A stretch of DNA of 64,000 nucleotides from Bradyrhizobium nanningense (GCF_004114535.1 NZ_LBJC01000082.1:94501-158500); one strand, 5' to 3'; positions 7,701-16,203 are shown, counted from the first letter of the stretch. The notes: a model not told the origin generated them from the letters alone. A program made the numbers and translations.

Positions 7701-9520
7701 GCCGGCGACTGCCAGGTGCGCGGCACGATCTGATAGGTGCGTTCGTTGACCACGTTCAGGCCGTGATTTTCAATCACCGGCACGCGATAGGATAGCGACA
7801 GCGGCGCGGCGTCCGAGAAGACCTTCAGGCCGAATCGTCTGGGATCGTCGTCCCCCTCGAGGCGGTAAACCGAAATCGTCACCGGTCTGGCTGAGGAGAG
7901 CTTTTCGATGGTGGCGATGTCGGCGATCGCCTGTTCGGCGCTGAATATCTCGGTGTAGCCGGCGGAAAAGGCCTGGGCATAACGGCTTGCGAGCATGCGC
8001 GCCCGCATGCCATCTGCAGACGCAGTCAGCGCGACCTTCAACTTGTCGGCCCATGTCTCGGCAATGGCGCTGATCCCGGCTTCGAGGGTCGGGCGTTCGA
8101 CCACCGGAGTTTTACCTTCATATCGGCCGATGATGTAGTGGACGCGCGCAAGCGAACCTTCCGGGAAGGATACGTAGGAGGCCGACAGGGTCCCCTTGTA
8201 GACCTGCGACAGGAAGGCGCCGACGCGCGTGCGCACATCGGTGTCGTATTTGTCGCGCGGAATGAAGCAGAGGATGGAGACGAAGCGATCGAACTTGTCC
8301 ACGCGTGCCAGCACCCGGACGCGGGGGCGCTCATAGAGGATCAGGATCTCCACGACGAAATTGTAGAGCGTGTCGACGTCGATCTGAAACAGATCGTCGC
8401 GCGGATAATCCTCGAGAATATGCGTCAGCGCCTTGCCCGAATGGCTGTTCGGGTCGAAGCCGGCACGCTGCAGCACCTGCACCACTTTGTGGCGGGCATA
8501 AGGGATTTGCTTGACCGAGCGGGTATAGGCGCCGGACGTGAACAGACCGACGAGGCGCAATTCCCCTTCGAGCCGGCCGTCGGGTGTGTAGAGCTTGATG
8601 CCCACGTAATCCATCCGGATGCGGCGATGAACGCGGCTGGAGACGTTGGCCTTGATGATGATGAGGAGGCTCGGCTCCCGCATGAACTCGCGAATTTCCG
8701 ACGTCATCACCACCATTTCGCGACCGCGGCGCAGGACCTTCACCTCGGGATCGCGCAGGATGCCGAGGCCCTCACCGGTCGTGATGTCGTCCGACGCATC
8801 GCTGTCGGGCGAGAAACGATATTCGCGCACGCCCAGAAAGGTGAAATTGTCCAAGCACAGCCATTGCAGGAACTGGCTGGCTTCGGCGATCTCGTCGATC
8901 GGCAGCGGAGGCGGATCGGTCGCGAAGGTCTTGATCGCCCGCTCGATGCGGGCACGCATGGGCTTCCAGTCGGTGACGCAGGCGCGCACGTCATTCAACG
9001 TCATGGTCAGCTCATCAACCAGCTTTTGGCGGTCGGCGTCGACGTCCATGCGGGCGATGTGCAGATGAATGAGGCTTTCGCGGGCGCCCTTTGCTCCCTC
9101 TGGCAGGGCTTCGCCATGGAAGCGCATCAGCTTGCCTTGCTCGTCGCGCTCTACCGCGATGATCGGATGAGCGACCAGGGTGACCTCGATGCCCTGCTCG
9201 GCAAGCTCCGCCAGGGTGGAATCGAACAGGAACGGCATGTTGTCGTTGAGAATTTCGAGCACGGAGATCTCGCGGCCATCCGGCATCATCGGATTGACGA
9301 TGCGAATATCGGCGTGACCCGCCGTGCGCCGCTGTACGTGTTCCCAGGCCTGCTCGGCCAGGAAGGCCAGCGAAGCGGCGTCGTGGTTGGCGAGATCCTC
9401 GCTATTGGTGTGGCCGAACAGGAGTTCGGCGAAAGTCCGGGGCGTGTTGCCTAGCTGCACGCTTCCCGCTGCATCGCGAATGAGGGTCGACCGGGCCTTG
9501 TCGTCGCGCCACGCTTCCAT
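4703..9520 (-). CDS. gdhB: NAD-specific glutamate dehydrogenase, large (180-kDa) type
   Basis: A 1605-residue enzyme of the large bacterial NAD-GDH family (Bac_GDH), which interconverts glutamate and 2-oxoglutarate plus ammonium with NAD, usually for glutamate catabolism. The N-terminal half is the regulatory region. The catalytic part includes RGGLRWSDRPQDFRTE (about residue 805), then VKNAVIVPVGAKGGF with the family lysines, AADKGTATFSD (about 915) and GGIGTYIRAS (about 1100). The start is the ATG at 9520 (MEAWRDDK), which has GGAG about 8 nt upstream; the reading frame stays open 41 codons further without family-like sequence. A small gene follows 21 bp downstream. Confidence 0.93.
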   Translation of the reverse strand: MEAWRDDKARSTLIRDAAGSVQLGNTPRTFAELLFGHTNSEDLANHDAASLAFLAEQAWEHVQRRTAGHADIRIVNPMMPDGREISVLEILNDNMPFLFDSTLAELAEQGIEVTLVAHPIIAVERDEQGKLMRFHGEALPEGAKGARESLIHLHIARMDVDADRQKLVDELTMTLNDVRACVTDWKPMRARIERAIKTFATDPPPLPIDEIAEASQFLQWLCLDNFTFLGVREYRFSPDSDASDDITTGEGLGILRDPEVKVLRRGREMVVMTSEIREFMREPSLLIIIKANVSSRVHRRIRMDYVGIKLYTPDGRLEGELRLVGLFTSGAYTRSVKQIPYARHKVVQVLQRAGFDPNSHSGKALTHILEDYPRDDLFQIDVDTLYNFVVEILILYERPRVRVLARVDKFDRFVSILCFIPRDKYDTDVRTRVGAFLSQVYKGTLSASYVSFPEGSLARVHYIIGRYEGKTPVVERPTLEAGISAIAETWADKLKVALTASADGMRARMLASRYAQAFSAGYTEIFSAEQAIADIATIEKLSSARPVTISVYRLEGDDDPRRFGLKVFSDAAPLSLSYRVPVIENHGLNVVNERTYQIVPRTWQSPAWLHDMTIETSDGKPIAINDEFNRRLEASIMAVVRDRAESDGFNALILRTALSWREVSTIRALSRYLHQIRAPFTQDYMWETLRKNAAITANIVALFQGRLDPRLGLTIAERSSREMALVAEIEEQLNSVASLDEDRILRRFTNLVQATIRTNLWQVGQDGHPHPVISFKFDARKIEALPAPRPLYEIFVYSPRVEGIHLRFGKVARGGLRWSDRPQDFRTEILGLVKAQQVKNAVIVPVGAKGGFVPKRLPSPSSRDHFMAEGTEAYRIFVRTLLELTDNLDRDTIVPPDATVRHDGDDPYLVVAADKGTATFSDIANAISTEKHHWLGDAFASGGSQGYDHKKMGITARGAWEAVKRHFREFGTDIQTKPFTVAGVGDMSGDVFGNGMLLSPATKLVAAFDHRDIFIDPSPEPAISLAERKRLFGLLRSSWQDYDKSLISQGGGVFSRSLKAIPLAPEVRALLDLDKPQATPFEVMTAILKARVDLLWFGGIGTYIRASSESDDQAGDRANDPIRIAGADVRARVIGEGANLGVTQRGRIEAAQKGVKLNTDAIDNSAGVNTSDVEVNIKIALARPEREGHLSPGDRNSLLAAMTEEVGALVLRNNYLQTLALSLAERKGVAETGSLTRLMQSLEQRGLLSRAVEFLPDDAAITERTRRGQLLTRPELAVLLAYAKLTLYDDLLATGVPDDPYLARELFQYFPRQVQEKFPTAVQLHRLRREIIATSLANAVINRGGPACVVRLADETDADVATIVMAFVAVDESYGLQRLNAAIDALDTHIDGQLQLGLYATIQDLLLSRMVWYVRNADFKAGLDAVIAHFGPGIREVAAGLDKTLPQDLQAGRTKRRQDLIGAGVPAGLAAELADLDVLVSAPDIVTVAEGASRAIGDAATTFFAAEADFRLDRIIAAARSVPVNDNYERLAIDRAVDQIAAAERRLVANMLANGESGQEAAGNWLAAHPEATRIRRSVEEIAASGLTLAKLTVAANLLGDLVKG

Positions 9521-9999
9521 AACGTTCTCCATCTCTCGCAGCGTCCGATCGCAATCGCGATCATCTGCTTGCTTTTGGAGTTCATCACTTCGAGCGCCGT
9601 CATCTTGACCGCGATCCGGCGCCGCGAAATCTGCCCTCGGCACCTGATCTTACCACTCCGAGCGGTCAAGGCGCGCGGAGTCGTGGCGAAGAGCCCTACG
9701 ACCGCCGCGTCGTCGGCGCCATGAGAAATCGTAAGTACATTCAATGACATACGAGTTCGCAGTTTTGTTTGGAGTGGCGCACCACGCTTCGCCCTTCGGG
9801 CTACGCGTGGCGCGGCCATCCTGGACCGAAGGGCGAAGCGTGTCCGCCGAAACCACGCGGAGCCGAAAAGGCGAAGCGTGTCCGGCGAAGCCTCTTGGCG
9901 AAGACGGACTGTCTCATCCAGGCCCGCTCCCCACCCTAGCCACACCCGCATCTCCACTGTATAAACCGGTAGCTTCTTCCGTCATTCGAAGGAGCTCAT
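9521..9999. other. GDH leader and dispersed-repeat fragments
   Basis: About 480 bp upstream of GDH with no convincing gene. It holds a hairpin with outer arms CCACGC (9782-9787) and GCGTGG (9805-9810) and two copies of GGCGAAGCGTGTCCG (9832-9846 and 9870-9884). These look like pieces of a repeat family. The GDH promoter must lie here or slightly further left, but I cannot assign it. Confidence 0.5.
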
Positions 10000-10302
10000 A
10001 TGAACGACCTGCACGCGTGGCTTTCGCAGCAGCACCACGGTTTGCGGACCTTCCGGACCTTTCAGCAAAAGCTCGAGACGCTCGGCCGGCGCGATCCCGC
10101 CCAGCGCGGCCTGTGCCGCCTGCTCAGCGGCATCATCGGCAGCTATGTCGAGGCCTTTGATGAGGCTCCGCTGCCAGTCGAGGTCGCCGCCGGCGCTTAT
10201 CACCGCCTGCTGACACTGGTCGAAAGCCTCGATCTGCAGGGCGATGCCTCGCGGCGCCTCGCCGACATCAACCGCGTGGCGACCTGCGACTTGTGGCGAT
10301 GA
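10000..10302 (+). CDS. small conserved-looking hypothetical protein
   Basis: A 100-residue soluble, helix-rich protein with no signal peptide or recognised domain. It has a strong ribosome binding site (GAAGGAG) about 6 nt before the ATG. It contains the helical stretch CRLLSGIIGSYVEAFDEAPL and one Cys near the C-terminus (ATCDLW). No neighbour on the same strand suggests a role. Confidence 0.7.
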   Translation: MNDLHAWLSQQHHGLRTFRTFQQKLETLGRRDPAQRGLCRLLSGIIGSYVEAFDEAPLPVEVAAGAYHRLLTLVESLDLQGDASRRLADINRVATCDLWR

Positions 10303-10983
10303 TTGGCAGGACGGCACTTTCACTTGTCAAATAGCAAGACGCGCTGCCACGCTCTCGCGGCGCCTGACGCCCGAGTCCTGAGCTTCTCTCGACGCCCCTT
10401 CCCAGGGAAAGGCGCAGGGAAGGCCGGGCGCCGGCTGGCACCCACGGTCCGCTGTGCGCAAATTGCGCGAAGATAGATGCACAGCGGCATACAGGGCAGC
10501 CCGGACATCCCGGCCTTTTCCCTGCGCAATGGTTTGACGGCTTATGGCGCGCTCTCCCCGGGGAGCGATGCACTATTGCCCCCGTCGCCTTGCGGATAAT
10601 CGGTGCGCGTGCCCGGTCGGGCCGCTTCACCACCGCTAGCCTTGACGCACAGACCCCGGGCGTCAGGACCACACGCTTTTGCCGTACGCGGACCGCACCG
10701 GTCGTGTGCGCGCCGCCGATCCCTGCGGCCATCCTTCGAGACGCCCGCCGTTGGCGGGCCCTCAGGATGAGGATCGAGTGCGCGGCTCTGGTTCAACGAC
10801 ACCGATGCTGCTGAGCCTCATCCTAAGGAGACCGCGAAGCGGGCGTCTCGAAGGACGAGGCGTGTGCGCTGGTCGCCCAGCGGGCCATGCGTGGCCGCCC
10901 TGCCCGTACTGCCGCGAGGTGTTCGACTTCCTCGCGCCAATCCCTATATCCTGTTTAACCGATCTGATGCAGCGGACAGTTTG
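10303..10983. other. repeat-rich intergenic region
   Basis: About 680 bp without a credible gene. The left part (to about 10730) is a GC-rich stretch containing short inverted repeats such as CTCCCCGGGGAG (near 10553); I recall similar sequence recurring in Bradyrhizobium genomes, but cannot check. The right part holds the 10732-10855 repeat. Open frames here, for example minus strand 10268-10732, have random-looking composition. Confidence 0.5.
10732..10855 (+). repeat. dispersed palindromic repeat, family B, copy 1
   Basis: A 124-bp element bounded by TCCTTCGAGACG and CGTCTCGAAGGA with inner CCTCAGGATGAGG and CCTCATCCTAAGG arms. An inverted copy lies at 39317-39439 and is nearly identical over most of its length. 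It has no coding capacity. It resembles palindromic intergenic elements frequent in Bradyrhizobium. Confidence 0.85.
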
Positions 10984-11217
10984 ATGGCCAGGAGACGCAC
11001 GACGGATACGGACGCCGACGACCTCCCCCGCTATTTCGTCTGGGTTCGGGGCCTCGAAGGCCCCGAGCCGCAGAAATGGATGGCGATGGATTTCGGCATC
11101 GGCGATTGGAAGCGGCCGCTCGTGCTGGCGTATCTGGAGTTGCCGGAAGACGAACGGCGTCTGTCGCTGTCGATGCTGGCCCGGCGCTATCCGCCGCCGC
11201 GGGATGACCTTTCGTGA
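10984..11217 (+). CDS. small hypothetical protein, 77 aa
   Basis: A 77-residue soluble, charged protein starting MARRRTTDTDADDLPRY, with a central tryptophan-rich stretch (VWVRGLEG to FGIGDWKRP) and a C-terminal RRYPPPRDD. The frame is open upstream, but only from this ATG does the sequence look like protein. No domain is recognised and no role is suggested by neighbours. Confidence 0.6.
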   Translation: MARRRTTDTDADDLPRYFVWVRGLEGPEPQKWMAMDFGIGDWKRPLVLAYLELPEDERRLSLSMLARRYPPPRDDLS

Positions 11218-11238
11218 GCCGGACTCAACGATTGGACT

Positions 11239-11640
11239 TCAATCTATTTGGAAAGCTGATAGGTCGTTTTCGTTGTTGATAGTAATCGTACGTCCGTCAT
11301 CGAACAGGAAAACAACTTGGCTCCCGGTGGCGGTGGTCACCATCCTATAGTCATCAAGACGATGTCCGACAACGCCAGCGATGGCACCAACATCTACGTG
11401 AGGACATTCCCAGCCCTCGCTCGCGACGCTCCATGGGTGAGGCTGATTCTCCGATGGCCGCCAGATTATGACGCCGCAGTCGTAGACGAGCTTGTGCCAA
11501 ACACCGGCGAAACAGGCGTGAACGACGTTGGCATTTGCTACGAGCTGTCCGTTGTGAGCAAACCCCTCACAGATGAATGCGTCCCAGAGCAACCCAGTTA
11601 ATTCAGGTGCGCGACCAACGATCTCCATGCCGTCTTCCAT
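11239..11640 (-). CDS. hypothetical protein of lower GC content
   Basis: A 133-residue soluble protein, rich in Trp, His and Cys (WDAFICEGF, VWHKLVYDCGVIIW, WECPHVDVG), with a beta-rich C-terminus (TGSQVVFLFDDGRTITI). AAAGG precedes the ATG. Base composition is visibly less GC-rich than in the flanking genes, which can indicate recent acquisition. I do not recognise a family. Confidence 0.55.
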   Translation of the reverse strand: MEDGMEIVGRAPELTGLLWDAFICEGFAHNGQLVANANVVHACFAGVWHKLVYDCGVIIWRPSENQPHPWSVASEGWECPHVDVGAIAGVVGHRLDDYRMVTTATGSQVVFLFDDGRTITINNENDLSAFQID

Positions 11641-11960
11641 TGCCCTTTGCTGCTCCGGGTCGCCTCAAATGGCGGCCTCCTTCTAAATCTCACAGGATCA
11701 TCCCTGTCGCCTTCCGGTCCAACTCGGACGTCTGGTGAGCTGCCGCGATCAGCCGGTGTCCGAGGCAGAACGGACCTCTTACGCGCCCTGAGTGCAGCGC
11801 GAACGACGAGCACGCGCTCCAAATCCGGCGCAACTCACGCCTCTCTCTCGACGCCGACCTGGGACCGTGTCATTCCCGCCCCCATGATTATGGGTGTCAC
11901 GGCATCTCCTCACAGGCTAAACTTGCTCTTGCGCTGCGGGGGACACGCGGGTGCGGGACC
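11641..11960. other. intergenic region before the response regulator
   Basis: About 320 bp between two divergent genes. No convincing gene is visible; the minus-strand frame at 11598-11822 is Arg-rich and overlaps the start of the neighbouring hypothetical gene. The promoter of the response-regulator/kinase operon should lie near the right end, but no clear box is seen. Confidence 0.4.
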
Positions 11961-12650
11961 ATGATCATGACCGAACAGGGCGAGACGGGTGAGATCATCA
12001 CCATCCTCCTCGTCGAGGACGACGCGCCGACCTGCTGGCGGCTCCAGGATGCGCTGGTCAAGGCCGGCTACGAGGTGCGCAGCGCCGGCACGCTCGGCGA
12101 AGCCCGGTCCGCGCTTGCCGCCGGCGCGCCTCGCGTGCTGCTGACCGATCTGCGGCTGCCCGACGGCCACGGCATCGAGCTGATCCGCGAGATGAGGCAG
12201 CGCTTCCCCGACACCGAGATCATGGTGATCTCGGCGCTCGGAGACGAGGAAAGCGTGATCTCGGCGATCACGGTCGGCGCCACCGGGTATCTGCTCAAGG
12301 ACGCCTTCCCCACCGACATCGCCACCACCGTGCGCGATCTGGTCGCCGGCCATTCGCCGATCTCGGCCTCGATCGCCCGCTTCATCGTGCGCAGAACGCA
12401 AGGCGCCGCGCAGAATTCGGCGGAGCCGCCGCCCGGCCCCGTGCTCAACACGGCCAGGCTGACCCCGCGCGAGATCGACATCCTCTGGGGCATCGCCAAG
12501 GGCTTCAGCTATGCCGAGATCGCGAGCCATCTCGGCCTGTCCAAGCAGACCGTGCCCGGCCATATCAAGAACATCTATCGCAAGCTCGAGGTGCATACGC
12601 GCAGCGAAGCGGTGTTCGAGGCGGTGCAGCAGGGCCTGATCAAGCTGTGA
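11961..12650 (+). CDS. LuxR/NarL-type response regulator
   Basis: A 229-residue two-domain regulator. The receiver has the acidic pair E19/D20, phospho-acceptor D63 (VLLTDLRLPDGHG) and K113 (GYLLKDAF). The C-terminal LuxR-type HTH spans about residues 165-215 (LTPREIDILWGIAKGFSYAEI). Its recognition helix reads SKQTVPGHIKNIYRKL, where most NarL-family members have TVKxH or TVxxH without Pro-Gly. The stop codon overlaps the GTG start of the kinase gene, so the pair forms one operon. A start at the next in-frame ATG (11967) is equally possible. Confidence 0.9.
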   Translation: MIMTEQGETGEIITILLVEDDAPTCWRLQDALVKAGYEVRSAGTLGEARSALAAGAPRVLLTDLRLPDGHGIELIREMRQRFPDTEIMVISALGDEESVISAITVGATGYLLKDAFPTDIATTVRDLVAGHSPISASIARFIVRRTQGAAQNSAEPPPGPVLNTARLTPREIDILWGIAKGFSYAEIASHLGLSKQTVPGHIKNIYRKLEVHTRSEAVFEAVQQGLIKL

Positions 12651-14596
12651 GCGAAATCGCGGCCAAAGTACCTACAAAGGCACCTACGAAGGCAGCGGCC
12701 AAACCCGCACGGCGCCGGCTGCTGGCCTCGCGCCTCGTGCCCTATCTGCTGCTCCAGGCCCTGATCGTGATCGTCACCATCCTCGGTCTTCGGCTGCTGC
12801 AGCCGAGCGACCCCGATGACTTCGCGTTAAGCGACTTTTCGGCTCGGGAGGACGGCCTGATCCGCCCCGTGACGCTGCCGCATTTCACCTCGTCGCGCTA
12901 TTCCCTGGCCGACCCGCCGTTCTACACTGGCGCCTTCACGTTCCGGAGCGCCGATGCGGCCTCGGGCTGGTCGGTATATCTGCCGCGCTTCAGCAACGCG
13001 GTGGAGGTCGCCGTCAACGGCGTCGTCATGCTCGACTCCCGGCGCGATGCCAATGCCAACCGGCCCGACCGCAACACCCCGCAGATCGCGGCCATTCCCA
13101 CTTCGCTGCTGCGCGAGGGCGGCAACGAGATCACGGTGCGGCTGTTCGTGTGGGGACCGCTCAAGGGCTTTCTCGACACCGTCTATGTCGGGCCGGATGT
13201 CGCCTTGCGCCCGGCCTATGAAACACGCACGCTGCTGTTTGTCACGCTGCCGGTGGTGTTCTCGGCCTGGCAATCGATCCTGGCCGTCATCCTCGCCATC
13301 ATGTGGCTGATGCGGCGTCATGAGCCGGTCTACGGCGTGCTGGCAGCGGCGATGGTGCTCGGCGTGGTGCAGGCATTCGCGCCCCCGCCGGTGCCGCCGG
13401 CCGCCACGTCGCGGCTCGCCGCCGTGCTGCTGGCGTCCGCGCCGATCGAGAGCGCGCTGATCGTCGTGTTCGGCGTGCTGTTCTTCGGCTGGCGCTGGCC
13501 ACGCTACGGCACGCTGCTGTTCGTGCCTGGCATCGTCGTGTTCGTGGTCGGGCTGATCGGGGGGCCGCCGCTGCCGCGCATCCTTTTCCTGGTGCTCGGC
13601 ATTCCAACGGTCGGGCTTTGCCTGATCCTGATGGCTTGCATCACGGCAACAGCGGTGGTGCGGCGGCAGGACGCGGCGAGCTTCACGATCGGATGCGCCG
13701 TGACCATCGTGCTGGTCTGCTGGATCCAGGACATGCTCACGGTGCTCGAGATCGTGAGCAACGATCGCATCTTCGTCTCGCGCCTGTCCTACTCGGCGAT
13801 GCTGGTCGCGATCGGCGCCGGGCTGACCTGGCGCTTCGCCCGCGCATTGAACCAGGTCGACAGTTTCGCCGGCCAGCTCGTGACGCGGGTGCGCGAAGCC
13901 GAGGAACGCCTGAAGGCGAGCTTTGCCCGCGAGGAGGAGCGCGCCCGCGCCGCCGCGCTCGCCAACGAGCGTACGCGCCTGATGCGCGATCTGCATGACG
14001 GCCTCGGCGGCCAGCTCGTCAGCATCGTCGCGCTCTCCGAGCGTGGCCATGAGGGCGCGTCCATCACCGATGCCGCCCGTGCCGCATTGAAGGATCTGCG
14101 TCTCGTCATCGATTCCATGGACGACATCGGCGGCGACCTGATGCTCGCTCTCGGCTCCTGGCGCGAGCGCACGACGGCGCAATTGCGGCCGCACGACATC
14201 ACGCTCGACTGGCGCGTGGCGACGCCGCAAGGCGTGCCGCTGCATCCGGAACTGCGGCCATGGCACGTCATCCAGATCGTGCGCATCCTCGACGAGGCCG
14301 TGACCAATGCGGTCAAGCACGCGCAGGCCCGCCGCATCGCGGTCACCATCGACACGTTCGACGCGGGCCAGGGGCCGTACGGCGTGATCAGCGTGACCGA
14401 CGACGGCCATGGCTTCGCGCCGAGCGGCAACGGCGAGGCCGGACGCAACGGCCAGACCGCCCGCGGCCTGCGCAACATGAGAAACCGCGCCGCGCGCTGC
14501 GGCGCCGTGCTCGATCTGAGTTCGGATGCTTCCGGCACGCGCGTGCGGCTGCAATTGCCGCAGCGTTTTCCCGACAGCGACATGGCTGTGGGCTGA
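12647..14596 (+). CDS. membrane sensor histidine kinase with DISM-like input domain
   Basis: A 649-residue kinase starting at a GTG that overlaps the regulator's stop codon. Residues about 25-47 form a first membrane segment, 50-190 a beta-rich extracytoplasmic domain, and 195-395 about seven hydrophobic segments, an architecture like 7TM-DISM receptors. A coiled linker leads to a HisKA_3 dimerisation domain with RDLHDGLGGQL (phospho-His about 450) and an HATPase domain with DEAVTNAVKHA, DDGHGFAP and RGLRNMRNRA. It should phosphorylate the adjacent LuxR-type regulator. The ligand is unknown; DISM domains often sense carbohydrates or other small molecules. Confidence 0.88.
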   Translation: MSEIAAKVPTKAPTKAAAKPARRRLLASRLVPYLLLQALIVIVTILGLRLLQPSDPDDFALSDFSAREDGLIRPVTLPHFTSSRYSLADPPFYTGAFTFRSADAASGWSVYLPRFSNAVEVAVNGVVMLDSRRDANANRPDRNTPQIAAIPTSLLREGGNEITVRLFVWGPLKGFLDTVYVGPDVALRPAYETRTLLFVTLPVVFSAWQSILAVILAIMWLMRRHEPVYGVLAAAMVLGVVQAFAPPPVPPAATSRLAAVLLASAPIESALIVVFGVLFFGWRWPRYGTLLFVPGIVVFVVGLIGGPPLPRILFLVLGIPTVGLCLILMACITATAVVRRQDAASFTIGCAVTIVLVCWIQDMLTVLEIVSNDRIFVSRLSYSAMLVAIGAGLTWRFARALNQVDSFAGQLVTRVREAEERLKASFAREEERARAAALANERTRLMRDLHDGLGGQLVSIVALSERGHEGASITDAARAALKDLRLVIDSMDDIGGDLMLALGSWRERTTAQLRPHDITLDWRVATPQGVPLHPELRPWHVIQIVRILDEAVTNAVKHAQARRIAVTIDTFDAGQGPYGVISVTDDGHGFAPSGNGEAGRNGQTARGLRNMRNRAARCGAVLDLSSDASGTRVRLQLPQRFPDSDMAVG

Positions 14597-14733
14597 AAGA
14601 CCCCCTCCCCGAACGTGTGGGGCGCACGGAGAGAGGGGACGGGCCGGGAAATCCGCCTGCGGAGGACGGGGGGTGTTCGTCCGCAGGCCCCGTTGGCCCG
14701 AAGCGATGCAATCAATTCAATCCAATGGAAATA

Positions 14734-15024
14734 TCAGCGCACGCCGACGCGATTGACCGGGCCGCCGCGATTCATCGGCGTTCCCGCGCGGACGCCGACA
14801 CCGGGCGCACCGACGCCGGGCGTTGCGACCGCCGCCGCGGCGACCGGCGCTCCCGGCGCCACGACCACTGCTGCCGTCGGCCGCACCACGCAGCCCTTGG
14901 GCACGCCGACCGTCTTGCAATAGACCACCGCCTGCGCCGGGCTCGTGCCCAGCGACACCATCGCCGCGCCCGCGAGCGCCATGACCGTCAGCCCTGCGCT
15001 CAGCGCTCCAGCTCTCTTCGACAT
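14734..15024 (-). CDS. small secreted Ala/Val/Pro-rich protein
   Basis: A 96-residue protein starting MSKRAGALSAGLTVMALAG, a Sec signal peptide cut near AQA-VVY. The mature part has a Cys pair (VYCKTVGVPKGCVVRP) followed by a low-complexity Ala/Val/Gly/Pro tail ending NRGGPVNRVGVR. AGGAG lies about 8 nt before the ATG; the frame extends upstream without signal character. The function is unknown. Small secreted proteins with this Cys pair and a low-complexity tail seem common in Bradyrhizobium. Confidence 0.7.
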   Translation of the reverse strand: MSKRAGALSAGLTVMALAGAAMVSLGTSPAQAVVYCKTVGVPKGCVVRPTAAVVVAPGAPVAAAAVATPGVGAPGVGVRAGTPMNRGGPVNRVGVR

Positions 15025-15260
15025 CCTTGCTCTCCTGCTTCCCGTTCGGCGTCCCGATGCAATCACCGGGTTTCGCAGCCGAGGTGCAGCCTGAATGGCA
15101 AAAGACGGCGCGCGAATACATGCCATGAAGATGGGGGTAGTGCGGCCGGGAGGGCTTGCCGGTGCCATGAACATGGCATGGACCGGCGCCTCGCCTTTGC
15201 GGAATGGTCCGGCCCGATTGATCCCGGTCGGGACCAACGAGGATTCCAAAGAGGTGCTCT

Positions 15261-15485
15261 ATGAAGATTTCGGTTCTTGCCGCGCTGCTGCTCGCCGCCA
15301 GCGCCCTGCCCGCTGCCGCGCAATCCGGTCCATCGCCCCAGGAGCAAATGGCCTGCCGCGGCGACGCCAGCAAATTCTGCGCCGAACATATCGGCAAGCC
15401 GCCGCAGATGAACGCCTGCCTGCGCGAGAACAAGTCGAAGCTTTCGGACTCCTGCCGCAAGGTCGTCGAATCGCACGGCGGCTAG
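15261..15485 (+). CDS. small periplasmic Cys-rich repeat protein
   Basis: A 74-residue protein with a Sec signal peptide (MKISVLAALLLAASALPAAA, cut near AAAQ). The mature 53 residues contain four Cys in the order C-x7-C-x11-C-x10-C (MACRGDASKFC, NACLRENKSKLSDSC), the pattern of the Cys-rich repeat related to Golgi apparatus protein 1 repeats. Two intramolecular disulfides are likely. The role is unknown. The gene ends in a strong hairpin. Confidence 0.78.
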   Translation: MKISVLAALLLAASALPAAAQSGPSPQEQMACRGDASKFCAEHIGKPPQMNACLRENKSKLSDSCRKVVESHGG

Positions 15486-15515
15486 TCCGTTATCGTTCTA
15501 TCCAGAAGACGACAA

Positions 15516-15540
15516 TGAGGGCGGCGCATTGCCGCCCTCA
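15516..15540. terminator. hairpin between convergent genes
   Basis: Perfect 10-bp arms TGAGGGCGGC and GCCGCCCTCA around the loop GCATT. It lies between the convergent Cys-rich protein and GFA genes. There is no T-run on either side, so it is either a weak terminator or a 3'-end-stabilising hairpin. Confidence 0.6.
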
Positions 15541-15554
15541 TGATTCCAGCGCCG

Positions 15555-15977
15555 CTATTCCTGCATCATCTCGCCGCTGCCGCCGAATTCAGCCGGAAAA
15601 TCCTTCAGCTTGGGCAGGCCGTCGCGCATCGGCAGCACGGTTTCGGCATAGTTGACGTGAACGCCGGGCGCGAATGCGAGCGTCGGGATGGTGGCGCTGA
15701 AGACGTCGACGAGGCCGAGCGGCGGGTGGTTGGTCATGAGATGACCCCCGCACTTCTTGCAATATTTGCGCTGGCTGAGCGGCGTCTTGGCAAAGGTCTC
15801 GACATTCTCGGCGCCTTCGCTGACGCGCACCGCTTCCGGTTTCCACAGGCTGAAGGCATTGACCGGACCGCCCGACCACGACCGGCAGGAGCGGCAATGG
15901 CAATAGCCCATCGCCTCCGGTGCACCCGTGACCTCGATCGTCACCGCGCCACAGAAGCAGGTTCCGACATGTTTCAT
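15555..15977 (-). CDS. GFA (DUF636) zinc-binding protein
   Basis: A 140-residue protein of the GFA family (glutathione-dependent formaldehyde-activating enzyme / CENP-V). Zinc ligands are visible: C7-F-C9, C26-H-C28-x2-C31 and C73-x2-C76. Members adopt a Mss4-like fold. Formaldehyde-glutathione adduct formation was proposed for one member, but most have no proven activity. The ATG at 15977 has GGAG upstream and directly precedes the first Cys cluster; the longer open frame is not supported. Confidence 0.88.
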   Translation of the reverse strand: MKHVGTCFCGAVTIEVTGAPEAMGYCHCRSCRSWSGGPVNAFSLWKPEAVRVSEGAENVETFAKTPLSQRKYCKKCGGHLMTNHPPLGLVDVFSATIPTLAFAPGVHVNYAETVLPMRDGLPKLKDFPAEFGGSGEMMQE

Positions 15978-16203
15978 TTGGTCGTCTCCGTTTGATGAAG
16001 GGGAGAAATCCTCTCCCCGCCCCCGTTCCACGATAGCTCGGGAAGGCGGGATGCGGGGAGAGGTGTCGGGGCGAAGGGGGAGATCACCCCAAGGGGACAC
16101 AGAGGGGGACGCTGAGGGGACGGACGCGTGCGATCCTCGCGTACCTCACGCGGCGTGGCCGGGCGTCCTCCGTTCGGCGGACGCGCGCGGTGCCGCTCCG
16201 AGG

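Noticed and set aside
5801..7795. 664-codon plus-strand frame inside the GDH gene
   Set aside because: Antisense shadow of a well-conserved 1605-residue enzyme; no ribosome binding site or domain.
10268..10732. 154-codon minus-strand frame in the repeat region
   Set aside because: Arg/Gly/Pro-rich random-looking sequence within a dispersed-repeat stretch and overlapping the end of a better gene.
12827..14554. 575-codon minus-strand frame over the histidine kinase
   Set aside because: Antisense shadow of a kinase with all catalytic motifs on the plus strand.
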